Positions 45,901 through 54,864 of a stretch of DNA of 64,000 nucleotides are shown here, one piece after another (position 1 is the stretch's first letter; every line of letters begins with the position of its first letter). Source of the stretch: CAVRUH01 sp963822595 (GTDB lineage: Bacteria; Chlamydiota; Chlamydiia; Chlamydiales; Waddliaceae). The notes under the pieces are model-generated. The model saw only the letters and a program-made list of their open reading frames with translations, was not told the origin of the DNA and searched no databases. The stretch is taken from the NCBI GenBank assembly GCA_963822595.1, contig CAWGIG010000001.1, positions 992,001-1,056,000 on the forward strand, in the 5' to 3' direction. The position numbers and the translations under genes are program-made.

Positions 45901-48900
45901 TGGGAAGTTATTCGGACTCAAGCGAATCCCGAACGATTACCGGCCGGCGAGCAACTTCTAAAACTGATTAAAAGCGGTTATTCTGATTGGGTTATAGAAC
46001 TTATTAATAAATCCTCATCGGACGAACGATTAGCGGTGAGCATAGAGGTCTATTCGGAGCTTCTGGCGTGTGTTAAAGATTTAGACAAACGTTGCGTGAT
46101 TCTTGAAGGGTGCTTCAATTATTCATCGATCATACAAGAACATTGGGAATGGTCCGCACAAGCCGATAACTTAGATGCATTCAGCGCAGCAAGGCTGCTT
46201 AAATCAGCGAGAAAGCTCGATATTTCCGATGATAAAATCAAAAAATGCGCCCTTAGGTGTCTTTTAAGCACTGCAATCATAGATGAATCCGTTTTAAAGG
46301 ATCTCTTGGAATTGGTTCCTAAAATGGATGATGAGAATGCCTATCGCTTTTGGGAAATTTTGCAAAAGTCTAATCGTTATAAAAAATCTGACTTATGGTC
46401 TTCAGGCTTTAGCATCTTAAACCGGAATAGACTCCATTACAATTTGCTAGGTTGGCTCACCAAATCGGCAAAAGGAAATAATATAGATCTCCTTCTTTCA
46501 TTTATCGATGCACTCCCTGACTCTTCCCGTTACAAGTCAATTATTCTTCCCTTCATCAAAAAAGAAAGCTCCAAGAATAACGCTATTGCAAATGCAATTT
46601 TATGGAAAATGGATCCGGATGAATTTATTTCCGGAGCGTTCCGCAATGGTTCAACGGGTCAAAAATTAAACTCTCAAAATTCTTTTGTTCAATATATTGA
46701 ACAGCTGTCTTTGTATGCGAACGACGCGGCACTAAAGAAAATTCCTATCGGAACTGTACTTACAATATCTTTAAATTTAGAGGAGATTACACCCTTCCAT
46801 GTGCTTCTAAATAGGATTGCTGATCCGATAATGAGAGAGCTTGTACAGGGGTTAGTTGTGGGAACAAGATTACAGCGAAATCCAGCAAAGGAACTCGTCA
46901 AATCCTATATAGGCTTCCTGCGTGTTTTGTGGAACCCTATCTTTCAGAATCATTCGCTTGAGGCTAAGATTAATCCTGATGCAACAACCTATTTCAACGC
47001 ACCAATCGATGATTTGAGTTCTTTAAGATTTGCTTTATTCGATAATCTAAATCAAGTCATTTTTAAATCTAAAGAGTTTTTTTACGAAGAAGAAAATATA
47101 CAAAGGTTTTTAGAAGTCCTGGCAACATGCGATCAACGTCATCTCTATGAACAAATGTTCATCCTCGATATTATGTTAAAAGATCATGTCGATTATTTTC
47201 GAAAAGAAATTGTAGATGTGCTCATTCAATTTATTATCACCAACATTCCGCGCTATCGAAGTTACATAAGAAATCCACAGCAGAGAAATAATTCTGAGAT
47301 GGAAAAATTTTCCGCCATGGTTACAGCGGTATTAATATGGCATTATCCGGAACGTAAAGAATGGAGATCGGAAATTGTCAAATTGATTAGCCTTGGTATA
47401 GAGGAAGAATGTGCCAGATCCGTGTTTAGTTTGGGATATTTTGCGTCCTACATGGCGTTAACAGGGAGTTTAAATGGACTTAAAAAGTGCTATCCGGAAC
47501 ATATGGCCAGGGCGGTAGTCGCAGCGATTAACATTCTTTGTAATTCAAATCATGTGGAATACCATTCTTTTGCAAAGAACCTATTAATTTCAACAACACC
47601 CGAGTTACTCATTTTCTATCCCACGTATCTTATAGAAGCGAATCAGCTTTATCTGGATTGTATTTTGGATTATAACCAGACTGCCTTGAAAAGCGCCATT
47701 CCCTATGCGTTTCAGCACCTATCCGATAATGAAATGCACGCCACCTGTTTCGATATGACAGAAAGAGATTTGACAGCTCATCTGAAAGCTTGGGGAAGCT
47801 CAAAGGTCTATCCGGTTAAGGATACTTCAGAGAAGATTAATGAACTACAACTCGAATTGATCAATAAAAATATCGAGACTATTTTATCAAAGAGATCCAC
47901 CCAAATTTTTGATGTTTTGGATTTGTTAATATCCGAAATTTTACCCGAAATGCATCATAAGTATAGAGCTTTCCCAAAGAAATTTGAGGATCTTTTGATT
48001 ATTCTTTTGAAAGGACGAAAACATCTCTCCGTGAAGAAATCTCAATTTGTCTTAAATGAAATATCTGTTCTCATGTCTTGTCAACCCTATAATTGGGCGC
48101 TTTATAATGACGATAAAACTTTCTTTACATTTAAAGGAGCGGAAATTCTATCCCTGTATAAAATAGATTCAAATCCTCGAGAATTGCTGGACTTTGAAAT
48201 GGGTCCATCGGAAACACTTGTAGATGAATACCTGAAGAGAAATTTATGGTGTTTGTTGACTACACATTTGACACCCAAATTTAGCAAAGAAGAGAAATTT
48301 GAATGGCTCGAAAAGATTAAAATCGAGTTCATTCTATGCCTTTACCTTTCCAAAGAACTGCCGAACAATTGGGCCGTCACTTCTAATCTGTTAGAAACTT
48401 TTGGAAAAGTTTTGACGTTTGTCGGAAAAACTAATGATGCTCATTTTGCAAATGGGTGGTTAATTTCTTTTTTAAAGGAATTGGAAAAAGCGATGATCAA
48501 CGAAAAACCCCATTGGAATCTTTATTTACTTTTTCGAACGATAGGAAAAAACATCAACCCATCCTTTCTACCCTCCTTGTTTACTATTGAAACTGTTTAT
48601 AGTAATCTTGGTCTTAAAAAATACTATTTTTCAGCTCTTATCGAATCCTACTATCATTTGATATTCCAAGGATGTTCAGAACCCCTAGTTATAATCAGTG
48701 CTATTATGGATTGCCATTGTCTTCTTTATCGGCCTAGACCTGAATGCGTACAATTGATCGACGGGGAGAATAGTGTAGATATTTACTATGAGGCGGCTGT
48801 TGACTTCCAAGTCAGATTTGAATTTTTATATATTTCGGCGGTTAGCAATCTTTTTGAGAACTTAAAAAATAATGTTGATAAATGCCTTATGGATGATAAG

Positions 48901-49521
48901 GAAATATCCGAATGGTTAACTAAAAATATCATTATTATCATGAATTGTACCAATCCGTTGTTGCCACGGTTGCAATCTGAGAATTGGAGTCTGCCAACAC
49001 ATCTGGTCAATCTTATATTAAAGCATTTAAAATATTTGACATCTCCTGAAAGGTTAGATCCTTTTATCACTATGATTTTTTACATGAAAGAGGTGCTTGG
49101 GGAACCCTACAACTTGAATAATAAAGCAGCTGCCGAGCTTGATTTTCATATGATTTTGCTAACGATATGCAAAGGACCTGATGATTCCGGAGAAAACACA
49201 AACGAATGTTTGCAGGCTTTAAGGGAACGCTTTGTGATGAAGGCGGCTCTGATTGCTGAATCTCCCTGGAATTATATTGATTGTAATCCTCAGTTGCTCA
49301 TTTGGACCTTATTAAACGATGCTAACAACCCCCAAGCATTGTTTCAAAATGTCATTGCAAGGGCGAAACGAGAGGCTTCTTTTAGATTTATTTATTCTCA
49401 ACTTTTGTCGGAAGTTCGTTTGATGATAGCAAACATGAAATTCCTCCGCCCCGCCTATTCTGATTGGTATGAACAATGGATGACAAGGATTCAAACAATC
49501 ATCAGTAATGTAAATAATTAA
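42919..49521 (+). CDS. Giant 2,200-aa helical protein, possible nucleotidyltransferase-like N-terminus
   Basis: I cannot assign this 2,200-residue protein to a known family. The N-terminus may hold a nucleotidyltransferase-like fold: EYVVGSAVAYIAG starting near residue 100, FADVDLRI with Asp151 and Asp153, and NALDIVVYKEL with Asp197, which together look like the G-S plus D-x-D plus third-carboxylate pattern. The remaining 1,900 residues are almost wholly helical, with alternating Leu/Trp/Lys patterns as in HEAT- or TPR-like solenoids. There is no signal peptide or clear membrane segment. The start ATG is 58 bases after a palindromic repeat and has a poor ribosome site. The frame is intact throughout, so the gene is under selection. 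Confidence 0.75.
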   Translation: MNPIISTQHKPDYTENRVKIQSCDRPPLESPISQSTQLLNLFIQTTGMVIDNRPFPLQVVDSRIASRLKIILNEYSVLNKSVSHWLNTIENCIGRHYIEKEYVVGSAVAYIAGQPLLRTALDIYLQGIPNTLQLFAKLVGKINQKTFSFADVDLRIKVSQECNLEEVQRSCGNFRSDLFYGNMLIIYIGEKDENALDIVVYKELKADSAFNIDDFKLDLKKSDLGSNHVVFESAHPWKWWMGHVLDYLEDYTQDGFRSLLRLLWQESKGRVSILKAESAIFPSWVATMNVKLKSNPEALKLQFEKHQANHDSKVPIADCLKRLKIQQLLRDLSPKSRGILKETTNVILDPSVPAFIKTVFHVMNSVGSDIFAVHGLIECIAKLALYEAWKKPFEVKLVIHEGVWVQRIRFRGVFGKRDLLVRFDVDAAATFLQKTTVETWGKMREIVHALFFEGISQRELSKTYKNVHVSSELALDIKRKLLPFSNTAIVAGTFAKIPLLAEHEISTIEEARILLEVGKLVFHHYRHDPATRSQLCWKTVDKCIQLKGFSFAAELVKLLRDEGQEPVEGYEALFADILLKDGNSYFLYQACSPISNVAEDHWMSLSQSKTKVRSFIALMNELEVSAEIFLKMVRLLHVKNPMISESMLCKILVHDRKKAPQWILAKGKANFAGDAYKTLVSQQIIENKSSFTPKWIKDFIISERFVGTELEKLNISRYLVTKSLETNEKASLLQLFGIRDKECWHAVANDFISQTDEWTKMTKNNVNFDYESLVKWYQIVEECDKPDIVAATLNKIKDHSFRGVALVKILKNWKKRKAEIATLNALDPTKKIPWAIVIEKAENGKDILKALNNVSLPLYSALYRAIKPSEAFYATNWVKMVENCFTLKDIQKPLMTDCLLIHPEVSAPIIRRAAETQEGVLFLLEILNEVDMEILLIMLHACIPIEDGSVISKVFLKFFDSSRHKKPSLYPTLSILSKKILGDPQGDAEAAGKIWEVIRTQANPERLPAGEQLLKLIKSGYSDWVIELINKSSSDERLAVSIEVYSELLACVKDLDKRCVILEGCFNYSSIIQEHWEWSAQADNLDAFSAARLLKSARKLDISDDKIKKCALRCLLSTAIIDESVLKDLLELVPKMDDENAYRFWEILQKSNRYKKSDLWSSGFSILNRNRLHYNLLGWLTKSAKGNNIDLLLSFIDALPDSSRYKSIILPFIKKESSKNNAIANAILWKMDPDEFISGAFRNGSTGQKLNSQNSFVQYIEQLSLYANDAALKKIPIGTVLTISLNLEEITPFHVLLNRIADPIMRELVQGLVVGTRLQRNPAKELVKSYIGFLRVLWNPIFQNHSLEAKINPDATTYFNAPIDDLSSLRFALFDNLNQVIFKSKEFFYEEENIQRFLEVLATCDQRHLYEQMFILDIMLKDHVDYFRKEIVDVLIQFIITNIPRYRSYIRNPQQRNNSEMEKFSAMVTAVLIWHYPERKEWRSEIVKLISLGIEEECARSVFSLGYFASYMALTGSLNGLKKCYPEHMARAVVAAINILCNSNHVEYHSFAKNLLISTTPELLIFYPTYLIEANQLYLDCILDYNQTALKSAIPYAFQHLSDNEMHATCFDMTERDLTAHLKAWGSSKVYPVKDTSEKINELQLELINKNIETILSKRSTQIFDVLDLLISEILPEMHHKYRAFPKKFEDLLIILLKGRKHLSVKKSQFVLNEISVLMSCQPYNWALYNDDKTFFTFKGAEILSLYKIDSNPRELLDFEMGPSETLVDEYLKRNLWCLLTTHLTPKFSKEEKFEWLEKIKIEFILCLYLSKELPNNWAVTSNLLETFGKVLTFVGKTNDAHFANGWLISFLKELEKAMINEKPHWNLYLLFRTIGKNINPSFLPSLFTIETVYSNLGLKKYYFSALIESYYHLIFQGCSEPLVIISAIMDCHCLLYRPRPECVQLIDGENSVDIYYEAAVDFQVRFEFLYISAVSNLFENLKNNVDKCLMDDKEISEWLTKNIIIIMNCTNPLLPRLQSENWSLPTHLVNLILKHLKYLTSPERLDPFITMIFYMKEVLGEPYNLNNKAAAELDFHMILLTICKGPDDSGENTNECLQALRERFVMKAALIAESPWNYIDCNPQLLIWTLLNDANNPQALFQNVIARAKREASFRFIYSQLLSEVRLMIANMKFLRPAYSDWYEQWMTRIQTIISNVNN

Positions 49522-49598
49522 TCATTTTATGATTGAAGCTTTTCTTAATTATCGATATACTCATTAAACAAAATCGAAATTATAACTAAGAGTTAATC

Positions 49599-50798
49599 AT
49601 GATAACAGACCTTCCGATGCCTATAATTGCTGATATTTTTTCATATTTACCATCTGGAGAGGTGAGAAAGTTGTATGGAATTTACAATGTAAAAATACAG
49701 GCAGCCTTGGACTTTGAGATGGATCGTCGAGCAACGTATGACACATCTACCTTCACAGGCCATTTACAAGCGTGTAATTTTTATCAAAAAAAACGAACTA
49801 AAATTATAAACTGTAGATTGCATGGTGGTTTTGACTCTAATCCAGTATTTATGCAATTCTTACAGGAGTGTCCAAAATTAACGAATTTAGACATCACCAT
49901 GCGGGTATTCAAAAGTCAAGATGATATAACAGCCTTATTTTCAAATCCTGTCATGTTTAGACTTCGTAAGCTTAATATAAGTCTTTGTAAATTTTATGGA
50001 CGTGACCGGTTGCCATCGCTAGATTTGCTTCCGATTGATTCGCTCAACAATCTCGAAGAACTCCGAATTGATTCTTTAGGCTCGGTTTGTCCAAGCATTG
50101 CCGCTGCGATAGGAAGATTATCTCAACTCACAACGCTTTCTATGCATTCCAACATCCTTGGAGATGAAGGAATCGCTGAAATCGTCAAGTTGAAAAAACT
50201 AACCTATCTTAGGATATCTTCCAATAGAATTACGGACAAAGGAGCAGCTGAACTTCCTAAATTACCCGCCCTTCGATATCTTGAACTTGCTAATAATCCT
50301 ATCGGAAGTGCTGGCATGGTACATATTGGAAAACTTACCTCTCTTATTGCTTTAAATATTTGGAGTTGTGAGATCGATCAAAATGGTGCTGATCATTTTT
50401 CCCAGCTCACGCAACTTCACACGCTTGTAATGGACTGCAATCCAATCGGGAGCGGTATATGTAATTTAACCGATTTACAAAATCTTAAGGTTCTATCTGT
50501 TAATCGAACAAATATCGGGGATGCAGAAATGCATTCCATTGTACAGTTAACAAATCTAAGAGTATTGGCTATAGGAGCTAATCAAATTTCACCTAAGGGG
50601 CTTCGTGATCTAAATCATTTAAAACATCTCAAAGTTTTGGATCTGGGTTTGAAAGAAGGAGATGATATAATTTTCAGTGCTTTTCCGGGATCAAGATCGT
50701 TTATATGGAACAATAACATTGAATATTTTAAGACATACTTCGGAAAAATCATCGAACTATCTTCAAACAACGGGCTGATATATAGCAGGCCATTTTAA
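49599..50798 (+). CDS. F-box and leucine-rich-repeat protein
   Basis: The first 40 residues form an F-box (LPMPIIADIFSYLPSGEVR). From about residue 120 there are at least nine ribonuclease-inhibitor-type LRR units of about 24 residues (LTTLSMHSNILGDEGIAEI; LTYLRISSNRITDKGAAEL; LRYLELANNPIGSAGMVHI). F-box/LRR proteins in eukaryotes recruit targets to SCF ubiquitin ligases, so a bacterial one is a probable effector that redirects host ubiquitination. It has 399 residues. It differs from the two F-box proteins at 29424 and 31412, which lack LRRs. Its 3' end is followed by a hairpin and a group II intron. Confidence 0.88.
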   Translation: MITDLPMPIIADIFSYLPSGEVRKLYGIYNVKIQAALDFEMDRRATYDTSTFTGHLQACNFYQKKRTKIINCRLHGGFDSNPVFMQFLQECPKLTNLDITMRVFKSQDDITALFSNPVMFRLRKLNISLCKFYGRDRLPSLDLLPIDSLNNLEELRIDSLGSVCPSIAAAIGRLSQLTTLSMHSNILGDEGIAEIVKLKKLTYLRISSNRITDKGAAELPKLPALRYLELANNPIGSAGMVHIGKLTSLIALNIWSCEIDQNGADHFSQLTQLHTLVMDCNPIGSGICNLTDLQNLKVLSVNRTNIGDAEMHSIVQLTNLRVLAIGANQISPKGLRDLNHLKHLKVLDLGLKEGDDIIFSAFPGSRSFIWNNNIEYFKTYFGKIIELSSNNGLIYSRPF

Positions 50799-50816
50799 AA
50801 TATTCCCTATTCTTTG

Positions 50817-50842
50817 GAGTGACTCAATGAATTGAGTCACTC
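50817..50842 (+). terminator. 11-bp hairpin at the intron insertion site, possible terminator
   Basis: GAGTGACTCAA (50817-50827) and TTGAGTCACTC (50832-50842) pair perfectly around a TGAA loop, 18 bases after the F-box/LRR stop codon. The group II intron begins at the very next base, so any T-tract of a terminator has been separated from the hairpin. Some group II introns prefer such hairpins as targets. Confidence 0.6.
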
Positions 50843-52740
50843 GTGCGCCACGAGGCGCTATTTTATCAGTGACGTGTAAGTCGTCACTAGGGAGTTAAAC
50901 CCAAACTTGCTATACCGAGTCATTGGACTCTAGGAGGTAACGAATTGAGTTAAGCGTATGACAGGGAAGATGCAGGCCGTGTGATTGAGCCCCGTTATAG
51001 ATAACTTTTAGGAGGCCGACGCTGTGAGTGTTGACGGAAGGCATTACTATATATCTCGCTATAGGGAATGAGATATACAGCTCCTCGGGGTCGGTGAACA
51101 GGGCATGTATCGAAGATAAAATGGTGAACGTGGGAAGTCCTTAGCTCTTCAAGGAAGAAGTACTGATCTGCAAATGTAACAGTGAGCAGCTCGGGATGGC
51201 GACAGGATGGCAGATGGATTCGTAGTACCGATGAAGGGGCGAACAAGGAGACGTGAGTCTTTGCGGAGTTACTGGAGGGAAGGAATCCTCGGCATTAATC
51301 AATCTGAATAAGGAAACGTATGAGTACAATAGAGACTCCAAAACCCATATGGGATACGGATACAAAACTTGAAAGAGTAGCTTGGCTCTCTGCAAAAGAC
51401 CCTCATAAAGAATTTACGGCTCTGATGCATTTCTATAATGAGGAGTCTCTTCTAAAATGCTTCCATAAGCTTGACGGGAAGAAAGCGGTTGGAATTGATA
51501 AGGTTACAAAAGAACATTATGGGGAAAATCTCATAAGAAACCTAAATAACCTTCTCGATCGCATGAAGAAGATGGCCTACAGACCTGGGAATATAAGAGA
51601 AGTACTTATCGAGAAGGAAGATAAGCCAGGAGCCTATCGACCACTCGGTATCAGTAACTTTGAAGATAAAATAATCCAGATGCAGACAGGGAAAATATTG
51701 GAGAACATATATGATCCAATATTTAAAGACTGTTCATTTGGTTTTAGACCCGGTAAGAGCTGCCATGATGCTATTAAAGCACTGCATAAATTTCTTTTTA
51801 GAAATGAAATTGAAACAGTCATTGATATCGACATGGCAAACTTCTTTGGTACCATAGATCATAAGATCCTGGAAGATTTCATGCGAATGAAAATTAAAGA
51901 TCCCAAGTTCATGAGATACATCATAAGAATGTTCAAAGCAGGCATTTTATCAGATGGAGAACTTAAAATAACAGAAGAAGGTGTTCCTCAGGGATCGATA
52001 TGTAGCCCAATCATGTCGAATATCTATGCACACTACGTATTAGACACCTGGATTGAAGAAAATGTTCAACCAAATTGTCGAGGAATAGTAAAGCTGTTCA
52101 GATACGCAGATGATGCAATCATCTGTTGTGAAAAAGAAGGAGATGCCAAAAGAATCTTGGAAGTACTAGATAAACGTCTTGCAAAATTTAAACTTAAATT
52201 GAACAAAGATAAAACTAAAGTTGTCCCCTTCTCGGTGGTAAAAGCCCGACAAGGTATACAACAAGGTACTTTCGATTTCTTAGGTTTCACATTCTTTTTC
52301 GGGAAAACAAGATTAGGAAAATGGATACCAAAAGTAAAGACTGCGAAGAAAAGATTTGTGACCAAAATAAAAAGGGTTGCAAATTGGATAAAAGAGAAAA
52401 GAAACACTATTAAATTAGTCCCGTTGTGGAAAACATTCTGCTCGAAACTGAGAGGACACATCCAATACTACGGTGTTTCCTTTAACTTCGAATACATAAA
52501 AGCATTTGTAGAAGAAGCAGTAAGAATCTTCTTCAAATGGATCAATCGAAGGAGTCAGAATCCATCCATGACATGGAAGAAATTCGATATGTTTCGCACT
52601 AAATACCCACTTCCAGCCCTTACAATCAAACATAGGCTATTTTGAAGAGGACAAAGCGAGTGATTTGTCGGGAGCCCATTGCCTTAATTGGGCACGATGG
52701 GATCTAATGAGGGGGGAGCCGGGCAACCGGTCTCCTCTAC
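50843..52740 (+). mobile_element. Group II intron with reverse transcriptase ORF
   Basis: The 5' boundary GTGCGCC is at 50843, right after a perfect hairpin. About 470 bases of structured, ORF-free RNA (domains I-III) precede the maturase ORF in domain IV. A 34-base domain V (52672-52705) starts GAGCCCATTGCC and closes with GATGGGATCT. Domain VI is the GAGGGGGGAGCCGG / CCGGTCTCCTC stem, and the intron ends CTAC at 52740. The element is about 1.9 kb and looks complete. It lies between convergent genes, so no gene is split. Exact boundaries are inferred from consensus. Confidence 0.88.
51320..52645 (+). CDS. ltrA: Group II intron reverse transcriptase/maturase without endonuclease domain
   Basis: This 441-residue protein has RT blocks KAVGIDKVT, RPLGISNFEDKIIQ, SFGFRPGKSCHDAI, IDIDMANFFGTIDH, GVPQGSICSP, the active-site FRYADDAI (about residues 260-267) and FDFLGFTF. 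The C-terminal part (about 320-420) is the maturase domain X. There is no HNH endonuclease domain, as in endonuclease-lacking bacterial intron classes, which reach their targets through replication or hairpins. AAGGA precedes the ATG. No frame break is seen. Confidence 0.92.
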   Translation: MSTIETPKPIWDTDTKLERVAWLSAKDPHKEFTALMHFYNEESLLKCFHKLDGKKAVGIDKVTKEHYGENLIRNLNNLLDRMKKMAYRPGNIREVLIEKEDKPGAYRPLGISNFEDKIIQMQTGKILENIYDPIFKDCSFGFRPGKSCHDAIKALHKFLFRNEIETVIDIDMANFFGTIDHKILEDFMRMKIKDPKFMRYIIRMFKAGILSDGELKITEEGVPQGSICSPIMSNIYAHYVLDTWIEENVQPNCRGIVKLFRYADDAIICCEKEGDAKRILEVLDKRLAKFKLKLNKDKTKVVPFSVVKARQGIQQGTFDFLGFTFFFGKTRLGKWIPKVKTAKKRFVTKIKRVANWIKEKRNTIKLVPLWKTFCSKLRGHIQYYGVSFNFEYIKAFVEEAVRIFFKWINRRSQNPSMTWKKFDMFRTKYPLPALTIKHRLF

Positions 52741-52764
52741 TCTCTCAGATTTTCAAATCTGCAC

Positions 52765-54492
52765 TCATAACCAATCCTTTGGAATGGGTTTTATTACTGA
52801 TTTTATGGTAGCGGCTTTATAAAAAATATCGTTTAGGACAAGCTCGGAACCCTCAGGAGTCCAGAAATTGCGGATATTGGCTGTTTTTGTGCCTAAGACG
52901 ACGTTTGACATCATTTTATTTTTGTTATCGTAAACAATTGTCGTATACCAATGGCAATTAGGAAAAATAGTATAATTTCCGTTTAAAATATGAGCTCTTA
53001 AATCATCAGTAAGAGGCCTAGTAAGAATTGTATGGAAAGGACAAAACTCCTTGTCCTGGTCGTTATACAAATGTATGTTAATATCGCAATAATGATCCCC
53101 CCATTTAAGTTCATCGTGCGCTGCTTTATGCAAAGCTGATCTAATCATGAGAGAGGCTAATGTATTTCTTGTGACCTCCTGATTTCCTGTGAAAATTGCA
53201 TCCATAACTATCTGTTGATTGGTATTGGGATCATCGAAAAATTGCGGACACATTTGATAGTTCCAGTTCAAAATATCTTGATGAGCGGTCGTATCGTATA
53301 AATTAGACACTGGACCTGCATAAATATACACAGTTTCGAATGTATAGGGCATTTGAAAGGGTACAAATACTGGAAATTCCTCCGGATATTTTGAGCCATG
53401 TTCAATCAAAACTGACTTTAGGTATTCAACACTCCTTGCCGAGTTAATTTTTGCAAATTTCGCTAAAAGTTCTGGATGATTGGCAGTAAGAACTGAATCC
53501 ATATAATATTCCATGGGAACTGGACAAAGCTTGGCATACTCTTTTTGCATTAAATGTTTATTTTTTTCGACAGTTTCTCCTGAGGGCAACTCACAAATAA
53601 TTCTGAGGCCAATTTTTTCTTGTTTTTTGAAGGTATTTGGAGATGACAACGTCTGAACAATTTCGTTTGTGGATAATTTCAAAGGAGAATTGTCTATGGG
53701 TGGAATTTCTTTTTTGCGAGAATGTTCATCAACTTTTTTTATTCTGGGGCGTCTGTTTTCACGGAATTCAGTTTCCCAAAGATTTTTAACTCCTAGCACT
53801 ATTATAGAGACATATTTTGCTTTTCCCTCACTCAAGTGTGTTATTTTTTTATGAAAAATAGGTCGAGAAATAATAGTAAAATTTCGATTGCCCAGCAATT
53901 GTTTATGGATGTTTGGTAAGAGGCCTAAACAACCTATATGGGTATAAAAATTTCCGTTAAATCTGTATACGAGCGTATCAGAATAAGAAGCGTTGAGAGG
54001 AAGTCCTTTCCGTGATGCTGCCAGAATTTTTTCAGTCATGAGAGTGTCTAAAAAAAGATCCGGAACCTCAAATTCTTTTCCTGCGATGATAACATCTACC
54101 GGCTTCACTGACAAAGGTCCGGTTTTTATTTCTAGAAGTTCCTTCTTGTAAATATAATTTCCTTCAAGAATTGCTTTTCTAGATAATTCATCGAACAATT
54201 TTCCAATGGTACCGGCATATTTGAAAGGGTTTTTCTGTAATGAAGGATTAAAATAAAAGACTGGAACAGAACTTGGATGACCTAATGTATCTTGAAACAG
54301 TTTAGTATGTTCATCAATACTTTCAATGAGACATTTGTCTCCTTCTATCAATCTCAGATGTTCATCTGAAGAGAGAAGTTTAAGTGTATTGATGCGACTT
54401 TCCCCGTTCCATTTGTTTGCCCAGTGAATCGGCGCTCGCAGAGCTGTGCTCAATTCAGTAGTTAAAATGCCATAAAATCTGCCGATTGTCAT
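52765..54492 (-). CDS. Unknown 575-aa protein with two similar halves
   Basis: I do not recognise the family. The protein seems to be an ancient duplication. The first half has VPVFYFNPSLQK, YAGTIGKLFDE, AILEGNYIY, RNFTIISRPIFHKKI and VSIIVLGVKNLWE. The second half has FPVFVPFQMPY, YAGPVSNLYDT, DILNWNY, GNYTIFPNCHWYTTI and MSNVVLGTKTANI at matching spacing. Each half is about 260 residues, joined by a charged linker. There is no signal or membrane segment. AAGGAGT sits before the ATG. It is convergent with the F-box/LRR gene across the intron. 54493-54593 contains the leader and nothing else. Confidence 0.75.
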   Translation of the reverse strand: MTIGRFYGILTTELSTALRAPIHWANKWNGESRINTLKLLSSDEHLRLIEGDKCLIESIDEHTKLFQDTLGHPSSVPVFYFNPSLQKNPFKYAGTIGKLFDELSRKAILEGNYIYKKELLEIKTGPLSVKPVDVIIAGKEFEVPDLFLDTLMTEKILAASRKGLPLNASYSDTLVYRFNGNFYTHIGCLGLLPNIHKQLLGNRNFTIISRPIFHKKITHLSEGKAKYVSIIVLGVKNLWETEFRENRRPRIKKVDEHSRKKEIPPIDNSPLKLSTNEIVQTLSSPNTFKKQEKIGLRIICELPSGETVEKNKHLMQKEYAKLCPVPMEYYMDSVLTANHPELLAKFAKINSARSVEYLKSVLIEHGSKYPEEFPVFVPFQMPYTFETVYIYAGPVSNLYDTTAHQDILNWNYQMCPQFFDDPNTNQQIVMDAIFTGNQEVTRNTLASLMIRSALHKAAHDELKWGDHYCDINIHLYNDQDKEFCPFHTILTRPLTDDLRAHILNGNYTIFPNCHWYTTIVYDNKNKMMSNVVLGTKTANIRNFWTPEGSELVLNDIFYKAATIKSVIKPIPKDWL

Positions 54493-54593
54493 AATAAACT
54501 CCTTTACGCGAAAGCGACTTTATCATCTAACACATATCTATTGAAGATAAAAAAATACTTGGGATAATGGTATCAGGTGTTTTCGTGATATGA

Positions 54594-54715
54594 AATTTTC
54601 GCAAAAAATCAACGCGGAGACGCGGAGACGCTGGGTCGCGGAGATAATATTTATTTATTTTCTCCCTCCGCGACCCAGCGTCTCCGCGTCCCCGCGTTGA
54701 TTTTTTGCGAAAATT
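54594..54715. repeat. 122-bp palindrome of CGCGGAGACGCGGAGACG type
   Basis: The left arm begins AATTTTCGCAAAAAATCAAC and continues GCGGAGACGCGGAGACGCTG; the right arm is its near-exact complement and ends TTTGCGAAAATT at 54715. The loop is AT-rich. The CAACGCxGAGACGxxGAG theme links it to the palindrome at 31072-31219. 54716-54803 shows nothing else. Confidence 0.85.
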
Positions 54716-54803
54716 AAAATGAGATTGTCTTGGTTGAAGGCTTATCGTTTTAAAATATTATTTAGCATAAGAGTCGTCGTATTGGCTTTATTGTAAACTT
54801 ACC

Positions 54804-54832
54804 TTTACCCGTAACTCGAAATCTGATATAAT
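54804..54832 (+). promoter_or_regulatory. Sigma70-type promoter of the suf operon
   Basis: TTTACC (54804-54809), a 17-base spacer and a perfect TATAAT (54827-54832) lie 33 bases before the sufB ATG. No IscR- or Fur-like palindrome is obvious around it. Confidence 0.7.
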
Positions 54833-54864
54833 TTCTCATTTAAAACCAATGTGTTGGAGACTAA

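Noticed and set aside
52066..52461. Minus-strand ORF of 131 codons within the intron maturase
   Set aside because: Antisense shadow of the conserved reverse-transcriptase blocks.
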